A stretch of DNA of 64,000 nucleotides, taken from the NCBI GenBank assembly GCA_947095585.1, contig OX352763.1:20261462-20325461 (forward strand), given 5' to 3'. This DNA is from Nephrocerus scutellatus. Lineage: Eukaryota > Arthropoda > Insecta > Diptera > Pipunculidae. The notes below the pieces were generated by a model. That model was not told where the DNA came from, did no database searches, and was given only the letters and a program-made list of their open reading frames with translations. Both the position numbers and the translations under genes were made by a program. Positions 54,016 to 64,000 of the stretch are shown here, in pieces; the stretch's first letter is position 1, and each line of letters begins with the position of its first letter.

Positions 54016-57000
54016 TTGATGCGTTTTGAGATGCATCGGTTTCATAATTTTTAATTATAATCTCTATTTTAATCCACGAGAAACCGGGAAAAGAGGTCAC
54101 CCTTGTCAGAGCCCGGTATGCAAAGGGACGGCCAATTAAAACCGAAGGTCACCAGGTATTCTGAGTCCGAATTCTAGCGGTTACGCTCCCTCTTAGCCAT
54201 GCATCCATCGGCCTACGCTGCTCCACTTTGGATTTGGAATGGCTTTTACTGAGGATAGGACAAATTCGTTGCCTTAAACCCTCTTCCTCATTTACCCGGG
54301 CTTGGAACTGCCATGTTACTATCGTATTTTGGGATCTATTTTATAATCAAATAAGTCCCGATTTTTAAAAATATAGAAATAGCTTCCAAAATGAATAAAA
54401 TAAATGCAAAACTCTTGGGACTTATTTCATTACTAGTAGGGAGAACCCGTCAAAATGACGGAAACTTTTTTTATCATTTAACCATTATCCATTTCACGCA
54501 CACATTTTCAAAAATACCTAGACTGCAGCGCCACCTAATAGGTGCAAAAAATATAAACTTGTCAGAGCACCAAACGAACATATGGTGTGAATATGAACAT
54601 TTCGTGAATATATTCAGTCCAACGATACCTACTCACAGCAACCAACCAACAAACAATGAACGGACAATGGCAATTACATTACTCCCAAAAAATTTCTGGG
54701 ATTTATTTAGTGGAGCCAAAACAACACCAACCTTTTACTCTCAAACTTAATCAACATTTTAAATTTTTACTTTCTTTGCTTACCCGAATCTAAAAAAATG
54801 TAAAAAAATCGCGATAAAGAAACAAAAATAAAGACCAACAAACCCACGATTGCGATAGGAAGAAAAGTTTTGAAAGACTTTTCTTCCACACATTGTATTT
54901 TGGTATTTGGCTTAAAACTTGTTCAGCCTTTTGTCATTTCCATTACATTTTCCAATTCCATTTTATAAAACTTTGCCAACTAAAAGAAAATCCCAATTTT
55001 AAATAAATTAAACGTAGAATCCCCACAAATATGCACACCAAACACACGAAACAGAATCCTTAGTAGTATCTTTACATGCAGTTCACAGTTCAATACGTCT
55101 CACACACATACACACACACACACACTCAAAGAAAAAAGTAAAAACGGATTTATTCCACTTCATTCACAGACCCATAGCACATCTGGCTTAAACTCGGCGT
55201 CAGTACGCAAAATTACTGTTGCCAACACTATGAAGCGTTCATCTGAGCGCACCAGCTTGACAGATACGAAGCTTATAGTCGTAAAATCTCTGACAGCCCT
55301 GGACAGCCATGTTCCATCAGCATGCGGGAAGGAAAGCAGCAGTGAAACGAGTGCGGCTTTAAGGAGAAATTAATATCCTTAAAACACCCTTGACTGATTT
55401 ATTACACGAACATTTACAAAGCCATTATCAAGCGCCCCCAGTCGACGAGGACGCGGCAAGCACATCGTCGGCCGGTCGCCACCCACTGCTTCACATGCAA
55501 ATTTACGACTGCCGAGAAGGTGCAAAGTGGTAAGAGTATCACCTCCTACAGTTTTCACTGTTGCTGCTCGTACAACTGTCATGAGGATTCGTCGTTATTA
55601 TCGTGTAGATCCTCTTTTAGCACATATCATGCCCAGGAGTAGAGTTATCCTTTTACACAGTAGTTGTCGGCCGCCCCTGGCGTAGCCGATGTATTCGGAG
55701 GCACATCTGTGCCCGAAGCACAGTGATGAACTTGAAATGGAATTGGCCATTGGCCATTGGCCGCTCGCGAAATTCTCTTTCAGTGATGACCTGGACAAGA
55801 GTTCAACGAAGTGCGCCCGGTTCATTCGGTTTTATCATCATCCCTTCCGCTCTCGATGAACTGAATCTGTAGTTCGTACGATGATGTTGAAACCAAATGA
55901 ATATTTTATTACCATTCAAGTATTCCTGCTTGAATTCGAGTACTTTATGGGAAGTCGGACCGGACACACAATATATCACCTTACCTCCGACACCCTGGAT
56001 CAGGCAATAAAAGCTCAAAGAGCAGCAGCTAAAGTAGGATGCCACACAAATAGTAAAATCCAGCTAAGGCGGTAGGTATAGTTGGGTGTATGTATCATGA
56101 GCAGGAGCACCACATACCGCACGCACCATCTGTTCTTGTACGAAATTTTATATGAGAGTCCATAATTCATATCACCACATTTCCAAATGAACTTTTCATT
56201 GCGATGCACCATATGTGTGGACAGTCCGATGGTGCAGCCGATTCCACCAACAACAAAAACACCACCAGTGCGGGTAGGGTGGGATATATGAAGTTCCTGG
56301 GTGGTTTCGTGCTTGAATTCTCCTCTTCTCTTTTGCATTCGAATCGAATTCAACCATTCCTGTGGGGGGCAGCGATAGGAAGTATAACGGCGACTTTAGA
56401 TTTATTACCAACGAAATAATTTCGCCAATGCAATAGGCCGCATGATGAGTGAATGAGGACGATAAAGAGAAGATTTATAATTCATGGTTGAAGGTGAGTG
56501 TCTGTGTGAATGGTGTCTGATTGTGAAATTGTTTCTTGAGAGAACATATGCTGGGCGGTTATGCGCCGGCCAAACAACACGAAAACCAAACAAAAGTTTG
56601 GATGTGATTTGCACCAAGATCCTTTTGCTCGCAATCATATTTCCACAGATTCATTTCGTTTTAATATTCAGTGTTAACCCGCATATGCTTGGCATCAGAA
56701 GAAACAGATGGTGTGCTATGCAATAACATAACCAACTGCCAACTGATGTGGAGATTTTTCCCCAAAGTCATGCCACTCAATCCTGACGGATGTTCAAAAT
56801 TGAAATTTTGTGAAGTGAAGATGTGTGCAGAATCCTTCACAGAGCAAGGACGTCGTCTCGTTTGCATCTAATAAATCCTCAACAGTAAACGACAATAAAC
56901 AAGATGTATAGAAGCATACCGAACCCATCAACGAAACGAAAAGGTGCAGCAGAGATTCACTGTTTGTACTGCAATTGCCTGTGGTATCACATCACTGGTC

Positions 57001-58019
57001 GAATGCGAAAGCAGGAGCATAAGAGTGTGTATGTGTGTGTTTAAAATACACATAAATCTTTCACTATATCCTTCGTGCACTCCGACGACGCCTTTTGCCT
57101 GACCTCTGTGCCAAGTGATCTGGGCATTAAATATCCTGTTGCGCAGTCGCTTCGTCTTATGCTCGAATTCGTAGGAAGCCACACGAGAACTTGGATTGCC
57201 ACTCATAAGATACACTCGTCTGGACGGTGCTGTTATGCACACGACTTGGCGGAGATTCACCATCGATCATTTTTCAATTCCTCCTTTGCTCCTTTTCCCT
57301 TTTTCGCCATCGATAAAGTCACATCCACAACAGCACAGGTGTGTAAAGGTGTGAAATGTGATCCCATGTTTCACACTTCACACTAAAGAGCTGTGAGTGG
57401 AACGACGACTATTCGCACAATCAAATATTGTGAATAATGCCATGCCAAGGATATAAATATGACGATGCACCCCCACTGGGTTGCTTCAGTTTGCCACGGA
57501 TGCCCTTCGATTTATAAAGGGACAACAAAAGCTTATTATATAAATGTCAGATTTGTGACTAAATACACTCGTATAGAATGCGAAAGGAATTTATATGATT
57601 TCGCCTTTGGGGATTTGCTTTTAGAAGTGTAAGTGAAAATGTAAGAGTTATAGCAAAAGTAAATTGTTTAGTAAGCTATTCAAAGACACGATTGGGAGGC
57701 TTTATCTCTTTATACAGGACTGTTGTGAGTATGTAGTACGGAATGATTTTACTTTTGTACGACATTACCAAGGCAAGCCATCATAAAACCTAAATTGAGT
57801 TCATTGTCATCGATTTAAGACATCAATATCTTTTAACATCAGCGTTCTTTGATGGGTATGCTCAAAACAAAGAACAACAAAACGGTCCTTAATTCCTCCG
57901 GGAACTGGACAGCTTATAAGCCTGCAACGAGAAGAGATCTATCGGTCTAATATGGAAATAAATATTGCGTTACTTAGAGGTATATTTATAGAAAGCTATG
58001 CTAGGTACAGTCATTCAGT
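54016..58019. other. Non-coding stretch, about 4 kb
   Basis: No gene or element recognised. A (CA)n run lies at 55103-55129 and a (TG)n run near 57025-57045. Mixed-composition DNA at 55200-57400 has many short frames on both strands without domains; possibly intronic or regulatory. Confidence 0.45.
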
Positions 58020-58085
58020 ATCATCATATTTGGCTCTACAACCTCTCATCATCTCAACATTATAGAGTCTCGAGAATCTATAACC
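58020..58085 (-). mobile_element. RTE 3' end, tiny internally deleted fragment
   Basis: ATCATCATATTTGGCTCTACAA at the low end equals the RTE 3' terminus at 52450. It jumps to CAACATTATAGAGTCTCGAG, which resembles the tail region at 20910-20930. It sits directly beside an RNase H LINE on the same strand. Confidence 0.6.
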
Positions 58086-58814
58086 GACCTTAAGGTCTAT
58101 TGTGCATCCCAATTGTCTACCCCATTATGTGATGGAGTAGTCCTTTTATGAATGCCAATATATCTGCCAGGTCGATAGGTCTGGCATTTTGCCATAGAAC
58201 TTTGTGAGCCTTGAGATATTAAAGTCTTTTTCGGGCGAGGGCATCACACATATAAAGTATGTATTCTGGCATCTCCTCTGCCTCGCCGCAGAAGCGGCAG
58301 CGATCTGTTTGGGAAGTGGCCATTAAATGGACCATGTTCCGTCATGTACCAGACAAGGATCTGTATCTGAGCGTATATAAGTTTAACTTGATTGCTTTGT
58401 TTGTGTTTTTAATGTTGTATTTGAGAAGCTTTTTGGTTTGTTTCATCGTAGTTGATGATTCCCATTCAGCCTCGATAACGTTATTTGCCCACTCTCTTAT
58501 CTTATCTTGTTTTTGAGGTGGATTTTGCTGTAGGCAATGATTGGCTCGGGACCAGTGAAGGTCTCTTCCGCGCCTCCTCTTGCGCAGAGGTCTGCTGCCT
58601 CGTTCCCTTTAATGCCTGAATGGCCTAGAAATCACATCAGGATGACCTTGTTAGTTTTGGCCAGTTCGTTTAGGTGGCAGTAACCCCTCCACGTTGTTAT
58701 TGAATTGAAAACTGGGCCTTTTAGCGCTAGCAGAGCAGCCTGGCTATCGGAGGTGATATAGATCTAGGTTCTTCTATATTTTCTTTTAATGCATTCTACT
58801 GCATACGTTTTCCT
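58086..58814 (-). mobile_element. RNase H-bearing LINE, RNase H and C-terminus
   Basis: Minus strand from 58814: 'YAVECIKRKYRRT', 'IYITSDSQAALLALKGP' (RNase H catalytic Asp kept), 'NELAKTNKVILM', 'FLGHSGIKGNEAADLCARGG' (canonical GHSGxxGNExAD block), 'AEETFTGPEPI'. The C-terminal Cys/His region follows: 'DRCRFCGEAEEMPEYILY', 'CDALARKRL' and 'KCQTYRPGRYIGIHKRT'. The first half of RNase H is missing because the ~350-bp satellite begins there. The motif order matches 2546-3640. Confidence 0.8.
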
Positions 58815-60165
58815 AACATCACTTCACACCCTGTAACACTTAAACGATTACAGATATAAGGTTAGTTTTGATCTTTTTTGAAAGAAAATTGAATTAGTAA
58901 GGTTATACAATTTAGATTTTTTTGAATTCTTAAAACCATAACCGATATGATTATAAAATAAAAAATAATTTTTTTCTTTAAAATTTTATATTCAAACGCG
59001 ATTATTTCAAAAAATTCCCTCGGATAATTTTTTTTTAAAAATGCAGTATAAAAGCCCATTAAATTTTCTACGAATCTGCCTAATAATATTATTGCATTCA
59101 GTCAACAGAAGCAGGGTTAAAATTTAAAGTTTTTAAAATGAATAAGAAAGTACTTTTGATCTTAGATGACTTAACACCCTATAACTCTTGAACACTTCCA
59201 TCTACAAGGCTACTGTTGGTCTTTTTTGGAAGAAAATTAAATTTTTAAGACCAAACAATGCACTTTTTTTTAATTATTAAAGCCATACCAATATGAAAAT
59301 CGTCAAATTCAAAAAATAATTTTTTTCTTTTATATTTTATATTCAAACGCGATTATTTCAAAAAATTCCCCGGATAATTTTTTTTTAAAACTGCAGTGTA
59401 AAAGCCCATTCAATTTTCTACAAATTCGCCTAATAATATTGTTGATTCAGTCAACAGAAGCAGGGTTAAAATTTAAAGTTTTTAAAATGAATAAGAAAGT
59501 ACTTTTGATCTTAGATAACTTCACACCCTATAACTCTTGAACACTTCCATCTACAAGGCTACTGTTGGTCTTTTTTGGAAGAAAATTAAATTTTTAAGAC
59601 CAAACAATGCAAATTTTTTTTAATTATTAAAGCCATACCGATATTAAAAAGCGTCAAATTCAAAAAATAATTTTTTTCTTTTAAATTTTATATTCAAACG
59701 CGATTATTTCAAAAAATGCCCTCGGATAATTTTTTTTGAAAACTTCAGTATAAAAGCCCATTCAATTTTCTACAAATTCGCTTAATAACATTGTTGATTC
59801 AGTCAACAGAAGCAGGGTTAAAATTTAAAGTTTTTAAAATGAATAAGAAAGTACTTTTGATCTTAGATAACTTCACACCCTATAACTCTTGAACACTTCC
59901 ACCTACAAGGCTACTGTTGGTCTTTTTTGAAAGAAAATTTAATTTTTAAGACCAAACAAAGCACATTTTTTTTAATATTAAAGCCATACTGATATGAAAT
60001 TAAAACAAATTTAATTTTTATTTTCAAACACGATTATTTCGAGAAATCCTCTCGAATACATTTTTTTGACAAATGTAATATTAAAGTGTATTCATTTTCA
60101 TACAAATTTATTGCACAATATTTGTGCGCATTCAGTCAACAAGAGCGCGATAGTGTGGGTTGATA
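58815..60165. repeat. Satellite-like tandem repeat, four ~350-bp monomers
   Basis: Monomers start near 58815, 59163, 59512 and 59863. Equivalent points GGTTAG/GGCTAC (58860, 59208) and CTACAAGG (59202, 59551, 59903) give periods of 348, 349 and 352 bp. Shared blocks include TGGTCTTTTTTGGAAGAAAA, AATTATTAAAGCCATACC, TTCAAACGCGATTATTTC, TATAAAAGCCCATT, TTCAGTCAACAGAAGCAGGG and AATGAATAAGAAAGTACTTT. The last monomer is diverged after 59990. AT-rich and non-coding. Confidence 0.9.
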
Positions 60166-60452
60166 CTGCTACTATTACGTATACGAAGAGTTTCATGCCC
60201 TCTTAATGTTCCTGCAGCAACAGTGCAACAAAATTACACGTGGAATGGATGCACTCTTACCATTTTACTCCAGTGCATAATCTGCTTCAAACGGACTTGC
60301 CCAGAAGGATCTAATTTTACGAGTGGACACCACTGTTATGTGTCCATTTTCACTACCAATTTCATTAAGTTTTTTCCTCGACTCTAGTAATTAAGTTACA
60401 TAATTGGTCACGACGAACGGCCCTTTTATTTAAGCGGGTTATATATAGGCTA

Positions 60453-60743
60453 GTGCGCATCGTGGCTCCGTGGAAATACAAATGGCTACTGAGCAGGAGG
60501 TTCGTGGTTCGAATCCCAGTAACACCAAAAGTATTTTTCATGATGTCTCACGAATGAGTGACAAACGTTCCGAGAGTAATAACATGTCACGGAAGGCTCC
60601 TCAATTCGCCGTTCGGATCCGGCCTTAAATTGTAGGTCCCTTCCATTTGTGTCCAAAAATATACATACGCAACACAAATGGTCGCGAGAAGCTAGGCCTT
60701 GGACCGCAATGGTCTATCGCGCCGAATATTATTATTATTAATT
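60453..60743 (+). mobile_element. tRNA-derived SINE, full-length
   Basis: 291 bp: A-box TGGCTCCGTGG (60463-60473), B-box GGTTCGAATCC (60506-60516), body CGTTCCGAGAGTAATAACAT, then TTCGGATCCGGCCTTAAATT, GTAGGTCCCTTCCATTTGTG, CTTGGACCGCAATGGTCTAT and an (ATT)n tail. TATAGGCTA flanks it at 60444-60452 and 60744-60752, a 9-bp target-site duplication. Confidence 0.9.
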
Positions 60744-60752
60744 TATAGGCTA

Positions 60753-62994
60753 TGAAGGTCCATTCTAAATATTGTTTTTAGAATTTTTGAAACCGGTCCA
60801 GTAGTTTCGAAGACCACCTCCTACAACATTACTTCCGTTTCATCTAGCCTTTCTTGTATCTGTGATCACTCGTCTGTGTTCATGTGAAGATATCCTTTTG
60901 GCCAAAAATGGTTTTGCTTTTACTTGTACAGGGTTATTATATAGCTTTTAAACCAATTTTTTAATAAATACATTTATACCGACAAATTTTGCTGTTTTCT
61001 AAATTTTACCATCAATAAAATACTTTCTTTGGTGATGACTCTAATAGAACAGTGGTATCATCACTAATATTTTTATATAGATTTAATATGATATGATTAA
61101 CTAATAAAACAATAGGAGAGATGACCTATAGTTTGTAAGTTATTATTTTAATTTAATTTTTACGATACCATACAATCTATAGGAAAACCCCTTTTGAATT
61201 GATGGTACCTAAAATTAGTTCCATAGTATTTTTCTCTTAATGTCGGAGTCAAAAAGGATTAATGAAAAAACATTAATCAACTACTGCTTTGAAAAAGCAA
61301 ACAATTTGCTTTTAATTTTCCAATTTCACATTCCTCGCAAGTGTTTAGTGCTCTTACTCTCTTACTACAAACAATTATTAACATTGACTTCAAGAGGCAG
61401 AGCTGAGTCCTTTGACTTTGACTATTTGTCAAAAAGGAGTATTTAATTTTAGTAATTTGCTAATTCCATTTCTTTTGCTGATCCATTTTTTGCTAAGTGC
61501 TGCTCACATTTCTTTTACTACGGATGTGTGCACTCCAACACGTGTCTTAAATTCAAATTGAATTGAAAGTATCCTTCAAGCGTACACTAATTTAGCAGTT
61601 TAAATATTCATCCTCCATCTGATCCTGACCTTAGCTGTAATTCAAATAAAGTGAAAAATAATTTAGGGAATTATGATTGTCTCGATCGGAAAGAGCACAA
61701 CGCATATTAGCAAAACAAAACAACAACCAAAAACCCACATAATTAATATGCCTTCGCCTCACTCGACACAGGGCACGTTCCTGAATGAGTGCGTCGTGTG
61801 TTGTCTGAATTGTCTTTTGTCTTTGGATGCATTGTAGTTCATTTATTGCCAAAAATGCATGATGGTAGTTTTTATTTTTTTTTCTTCGACAAACAAAAAC
61901 CACATCAAAGTAATTAGTGCTGAAAGCCGACGCATAACGGGCGGCTTCTAGCCGTTCCTCAAGATGCCAATTAAATAAATGCCGAGTAATAAGAAGGGGG
62001 AACATTTTGCATACTCGAAAAACACAAAACGGCCGCCCGCCGGCAGCTTATAGGTCACATGATACAGTGCACTGAAATCCAAATGCAAAAATTAATTCCG
62101 CGCAGTTGACTCGATCGGCGAGAATCGAGTCTTTTGCTGCTTTACATAGTTGTGGCGGGCGGGCTCTGACTGTGACAACATGGAGTACAGGAAGAATTAA
62201 TGCGGTCGGCTGGTTAGCCCCCTGTTTTAAGCCTCGAGTATCAGTATCATTTCCACTTGGACTTTCTTTCGCCTGAGGTGATGGCTGTAAGTGCAACAAA
62301 ACACACACCTCTCAGGTTAACCCATCTCGTCACATAAAAGAGGTGTGTCTTAGCTCAAGGTAACCCTCATTTTGTTCGCGTTACATATCTTCGACGCACT
62401 AGCACCGCATTGCGGCATTGTTACAATTGTTTTGTTAAAAGGAACATATCATTCTTTCTTTCTCTCTTTCTACGTTTTTTTAATTACCTTCTTTTACGAC
62501 CAAGAAACAAGAAACCAGAACAACAACAACAACAGCTGCTGCATGTTAGGTGCATTTCTTTTTTAAATTGTTGTTGCTGCAACAATAAAAATGCATTGAC
62601 GTAAAGGGTTGAAATGATTCGTTCCTTTATTGATGGCACTTCTGCGACTTCAACTGACGAAGGGCGAAGCTTCCAGCGAATACCAAGAGTGCGACGCCAC
62701 ATGTGTGCGCTTATTGTGTGCTTCCCCCTCGCTGTTACTGGTCAGTGCAATAATGTAATGCAACTGCGATTGACGATCGTAAGTAAATTATAAAAATGCA
62801 ATCCAACGTCAAAGTCGTAATCCGTTTCCCTTTGCAAACTCATATATACATTGTTGTTGGTTTATGTTCGTATAAATAATGCTCCGTTGCATCATAAGTT
62901 CCATTAGTGGCGCCATGATGTTTGTTTAGTGCACGGCGGTTGGGTTTATTTTGTTATTCATAGGTAATGCAATAGGGAAAGAGGTAATGCTAAG
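60753..62994. other. Non-coding stretch
   Basis: AT-rich to about 61600, then mixed DNA with (AAC)n at 62520. No gene or element recognised. The 124-codon minus frame at 61631-62005 has no domain. Confidence 0.45.
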
Positions 62995-63032
62995 TTAGAT
63001 CAGCGCCGATTATTATTATTATTATTATAATT
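62995..63032. repeat. (ATT)n run preceded by a SINE-like end
   Basis: CAGCGCCGATTATTATTATT resembles the SINE end GCGCCGAATATTATTATT, but the SINE body is absent upstream. It may be a heavily truncated SINE or a plain microsatellite. Confidence 0.4.
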
Positions 63033-63049
63033 TTTTAAAAGTTTATACG

Positions 63050-63310
63050 GAAGCACCTAGAACCTGAGGGCCAATCAATTCCAAATTTTAATAGATAGTG
63101 TTGTCATCGGAGACACAAGTTTGTGCAAAGCTTGAATACTGTTGGGCTAATTTTGAAAAAAATTATATGGTAGCCCATAGGCACTGGGGCCCGATCTCTT
63201 CCAATTTTTTCTGGAAAGTCATGCGTGCAAAGTTTGAATAAAATTGGTCTTTAGGAAGTGGGTTAAAAATTTATCATAAGTTTTGGCCACAAACAAATAC
63301 ACAAACTATA
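63050..63310 (+). repeat. Dispersed repeat D, copy 3 (internally duplicated)
   Basis: Two related halves: TGTTGTCATCGGAGACACAA, GTGCAAAGCTTGAATACT (about 63100-63140) and GCGTGCAAAGTTTGAATAAA, ATTGGTCTTTAGGAAGTGGG (about 63206-63265). Matches 3765-3890 in block order. Confidence 0.55.
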
Positions 63311-63439
63311 CACGGGCAAGTGAAGATAATCTAGAAAATCTAAAGAAGTACATGTTGGCCCCGTATCTTAGCGGGTTCCCAATTAAAATAGTTTTGGCAA
63401 ATTCGTGGTAGTGAAATTTATTGACGATCTCGAGTCAAT

Positions 63440-63930
63440 CGTTGCGCTTGGAACCAGAAGCCAACAAAACCTACTTTAGACCATCAAGACTTTTCAAATC
63501 CAGAAGCTTACACATAACATGCAAGCTGCAGACCGGACAATTGTCTTACCAGTATTTATACAATCCGAGATTGATTTGAGAGCTTAGCAAGAAGCGCTCA
63601 GATACCTTAGCCGTGTTTGATAGGGAAGTCTTACTAAGAGTTGTTGCACCTGCAAGCGAGAAAGGTCGATTCCGGAGTCTTTGAAATGATGAGATCTGTG
63701 AGCGTTACTGCGATGTTGACATAGTGAAGAGAACCACGCTGTAAAGGCTCCGGTGAGCTGGACACCTAGTGAAGACAATCCTGTTGGATAGTCCTCTGCG
63801 GAAGTATTTAAGTGACACGACAGCCAGTCTACGATTAATTGATGCCCAAAGGGTTGCAAAACTGGATGACATCGGTTTGACATCGGGGCCGGTGGAAAGA
63901 TTTTTGGGGTTTCAGGTAGTAGAGTCAAAT
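63440..63930 (+). mobile_element. RTE C-terminal tail fragment
   Basis: Decayed RTE tail: 'TIVLPVF' and 'SKKRSDTLAVFDREVLLRVV', then AGTCTTTGAAATGATGAGAT (YNDEI), GTTACTGCGATGTTGACATA (YCDVDIV) and 'RRLRWAGHL'-equivalent codons. GGATGACATCGGTTTGACAT and GGGGCCGGTGGAAAGATTTT follow. The GATGAT terminus is replaced by unrelated sequence after 63920. Confidence 0.75.
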
Positions 63931-64000
63931 ATTGTGATTACTTTTTTTTTTTAAACTGTAAAGTTTCCAAAATTGAAAGTATTACATGCATTTACGAATT

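Noticed and set aside
54391..54750. 119-codon plus-strand frame
   Set aside because: Composition is that of AT-rich chance translation; no motif.
55097..55130. (CA)n run as a regulatory feature
   Set aside because: Ordinary microsatellite with no supporting context.

Overview
The window looks like non-coding DNA of an insect, most likely a higher fly (Diptera). It is AT-rich, has many short (CA)n, (AAC)n and (ATT)n runs, and is crowded with decayed non-LTR retrotransposons of types common in fly genomes. The species cannot be fixed from the sequence. I found no intact host protein gene, no rRNA, no credible functional tRNA gene and no CRISPR array. Nearly every recognisable coding stretch is a broken piece of a mobile element; the longest open frame (252 codons) does not look like a gene.

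Element groups used below. (1) RTE: an RTE-type LINE with an apurinic-like endonuclease, a reverse transcriptase (RT) and a conserved tail ending in GATGATGA. Thirteen pieces lie on both strands, and two short ones have perfect target-site duplications (12 and 14 bp). (2) LOA-like: an RT plus RNase H LINE (13.6-14.7, 23.6-25.4, 39.8-41.8 kb). (3) R1-like: another RT plus RNase H LINE (1.0, 47.5, 48.3-49.7, 52.7-54.0 kb). (4) A third RNase H LINE with a CCHC-like tail (2.5-3.6, 58.1-58.8 kb). (5) A LINE of unassigned clade whose tail carries 'KPADDIT' (0.8, 10.3-11.5, 31.5-32.3 kb). (6) Jockey-like pieces (32.3-33.3, 35.1-36.0, 52.1 kb). (7) One Tc1-like transposase remnant (9.9-10.2 kb). (8) A tRNA-derived SINE family with an (ATT)n tail (13.97, 20.5, 32.4, 34.4, 49.7, 53.3, 60.5 kb), several copies nested inside LINEs.

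Layout. 0-1.8 kb: LINE patch inside a GACAGTA array, then a CpG-rich ACGCGT minisatellite. 2.5-3.6 kb: RNase H LINE. 3.6-6.2 kb: non-coding. 6.2-7.5 kb: RTE. 7.5-9.9 kb: AT-rich. 9.9-11.5 kb: Tc1 and LINE. 13.2-14.7 kb: a duplication and a LOA-like piece with a nested SINE. 16.9-17.7 kb and 20.2-21.8 kb: RTE pieces. 23.6-25.4 kb: LOA-like. 28.0-29.3 kb: RTE tail followed by a G/T-rich array. 31.5-36.0 kb: dense nested LINE/SINE cluster. 37.5 kb: RTE 5' end. 39.8-41.8 kb: best-preserved LINE RT. 43.7 kb: RTE with target duplication. 47.5-49.9 kb: facing R1-like pieces around a 9-bp array. 52.0-54.0 kb: R1-like piece with nested SINE and a nearby RTE insert. 58.0-60.2 kb: RNase H LINE running into a four-copy ~350-bp satellite. 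60.4-63.9 kb: SINE, dispersed repeat, RTE tail.

The elements do not form a working system. The window reads as a layered insertion record, and the nesting gives relative ages: the SINE is younger than the LOA-like and R1-like copies it interrupts. The stretches between elements may be intronic or intergenic DNA of a large gene, but nothing here proves that. The most novel items are the SINE family, the tandem arrays and the precisely bounded RTE insertions.
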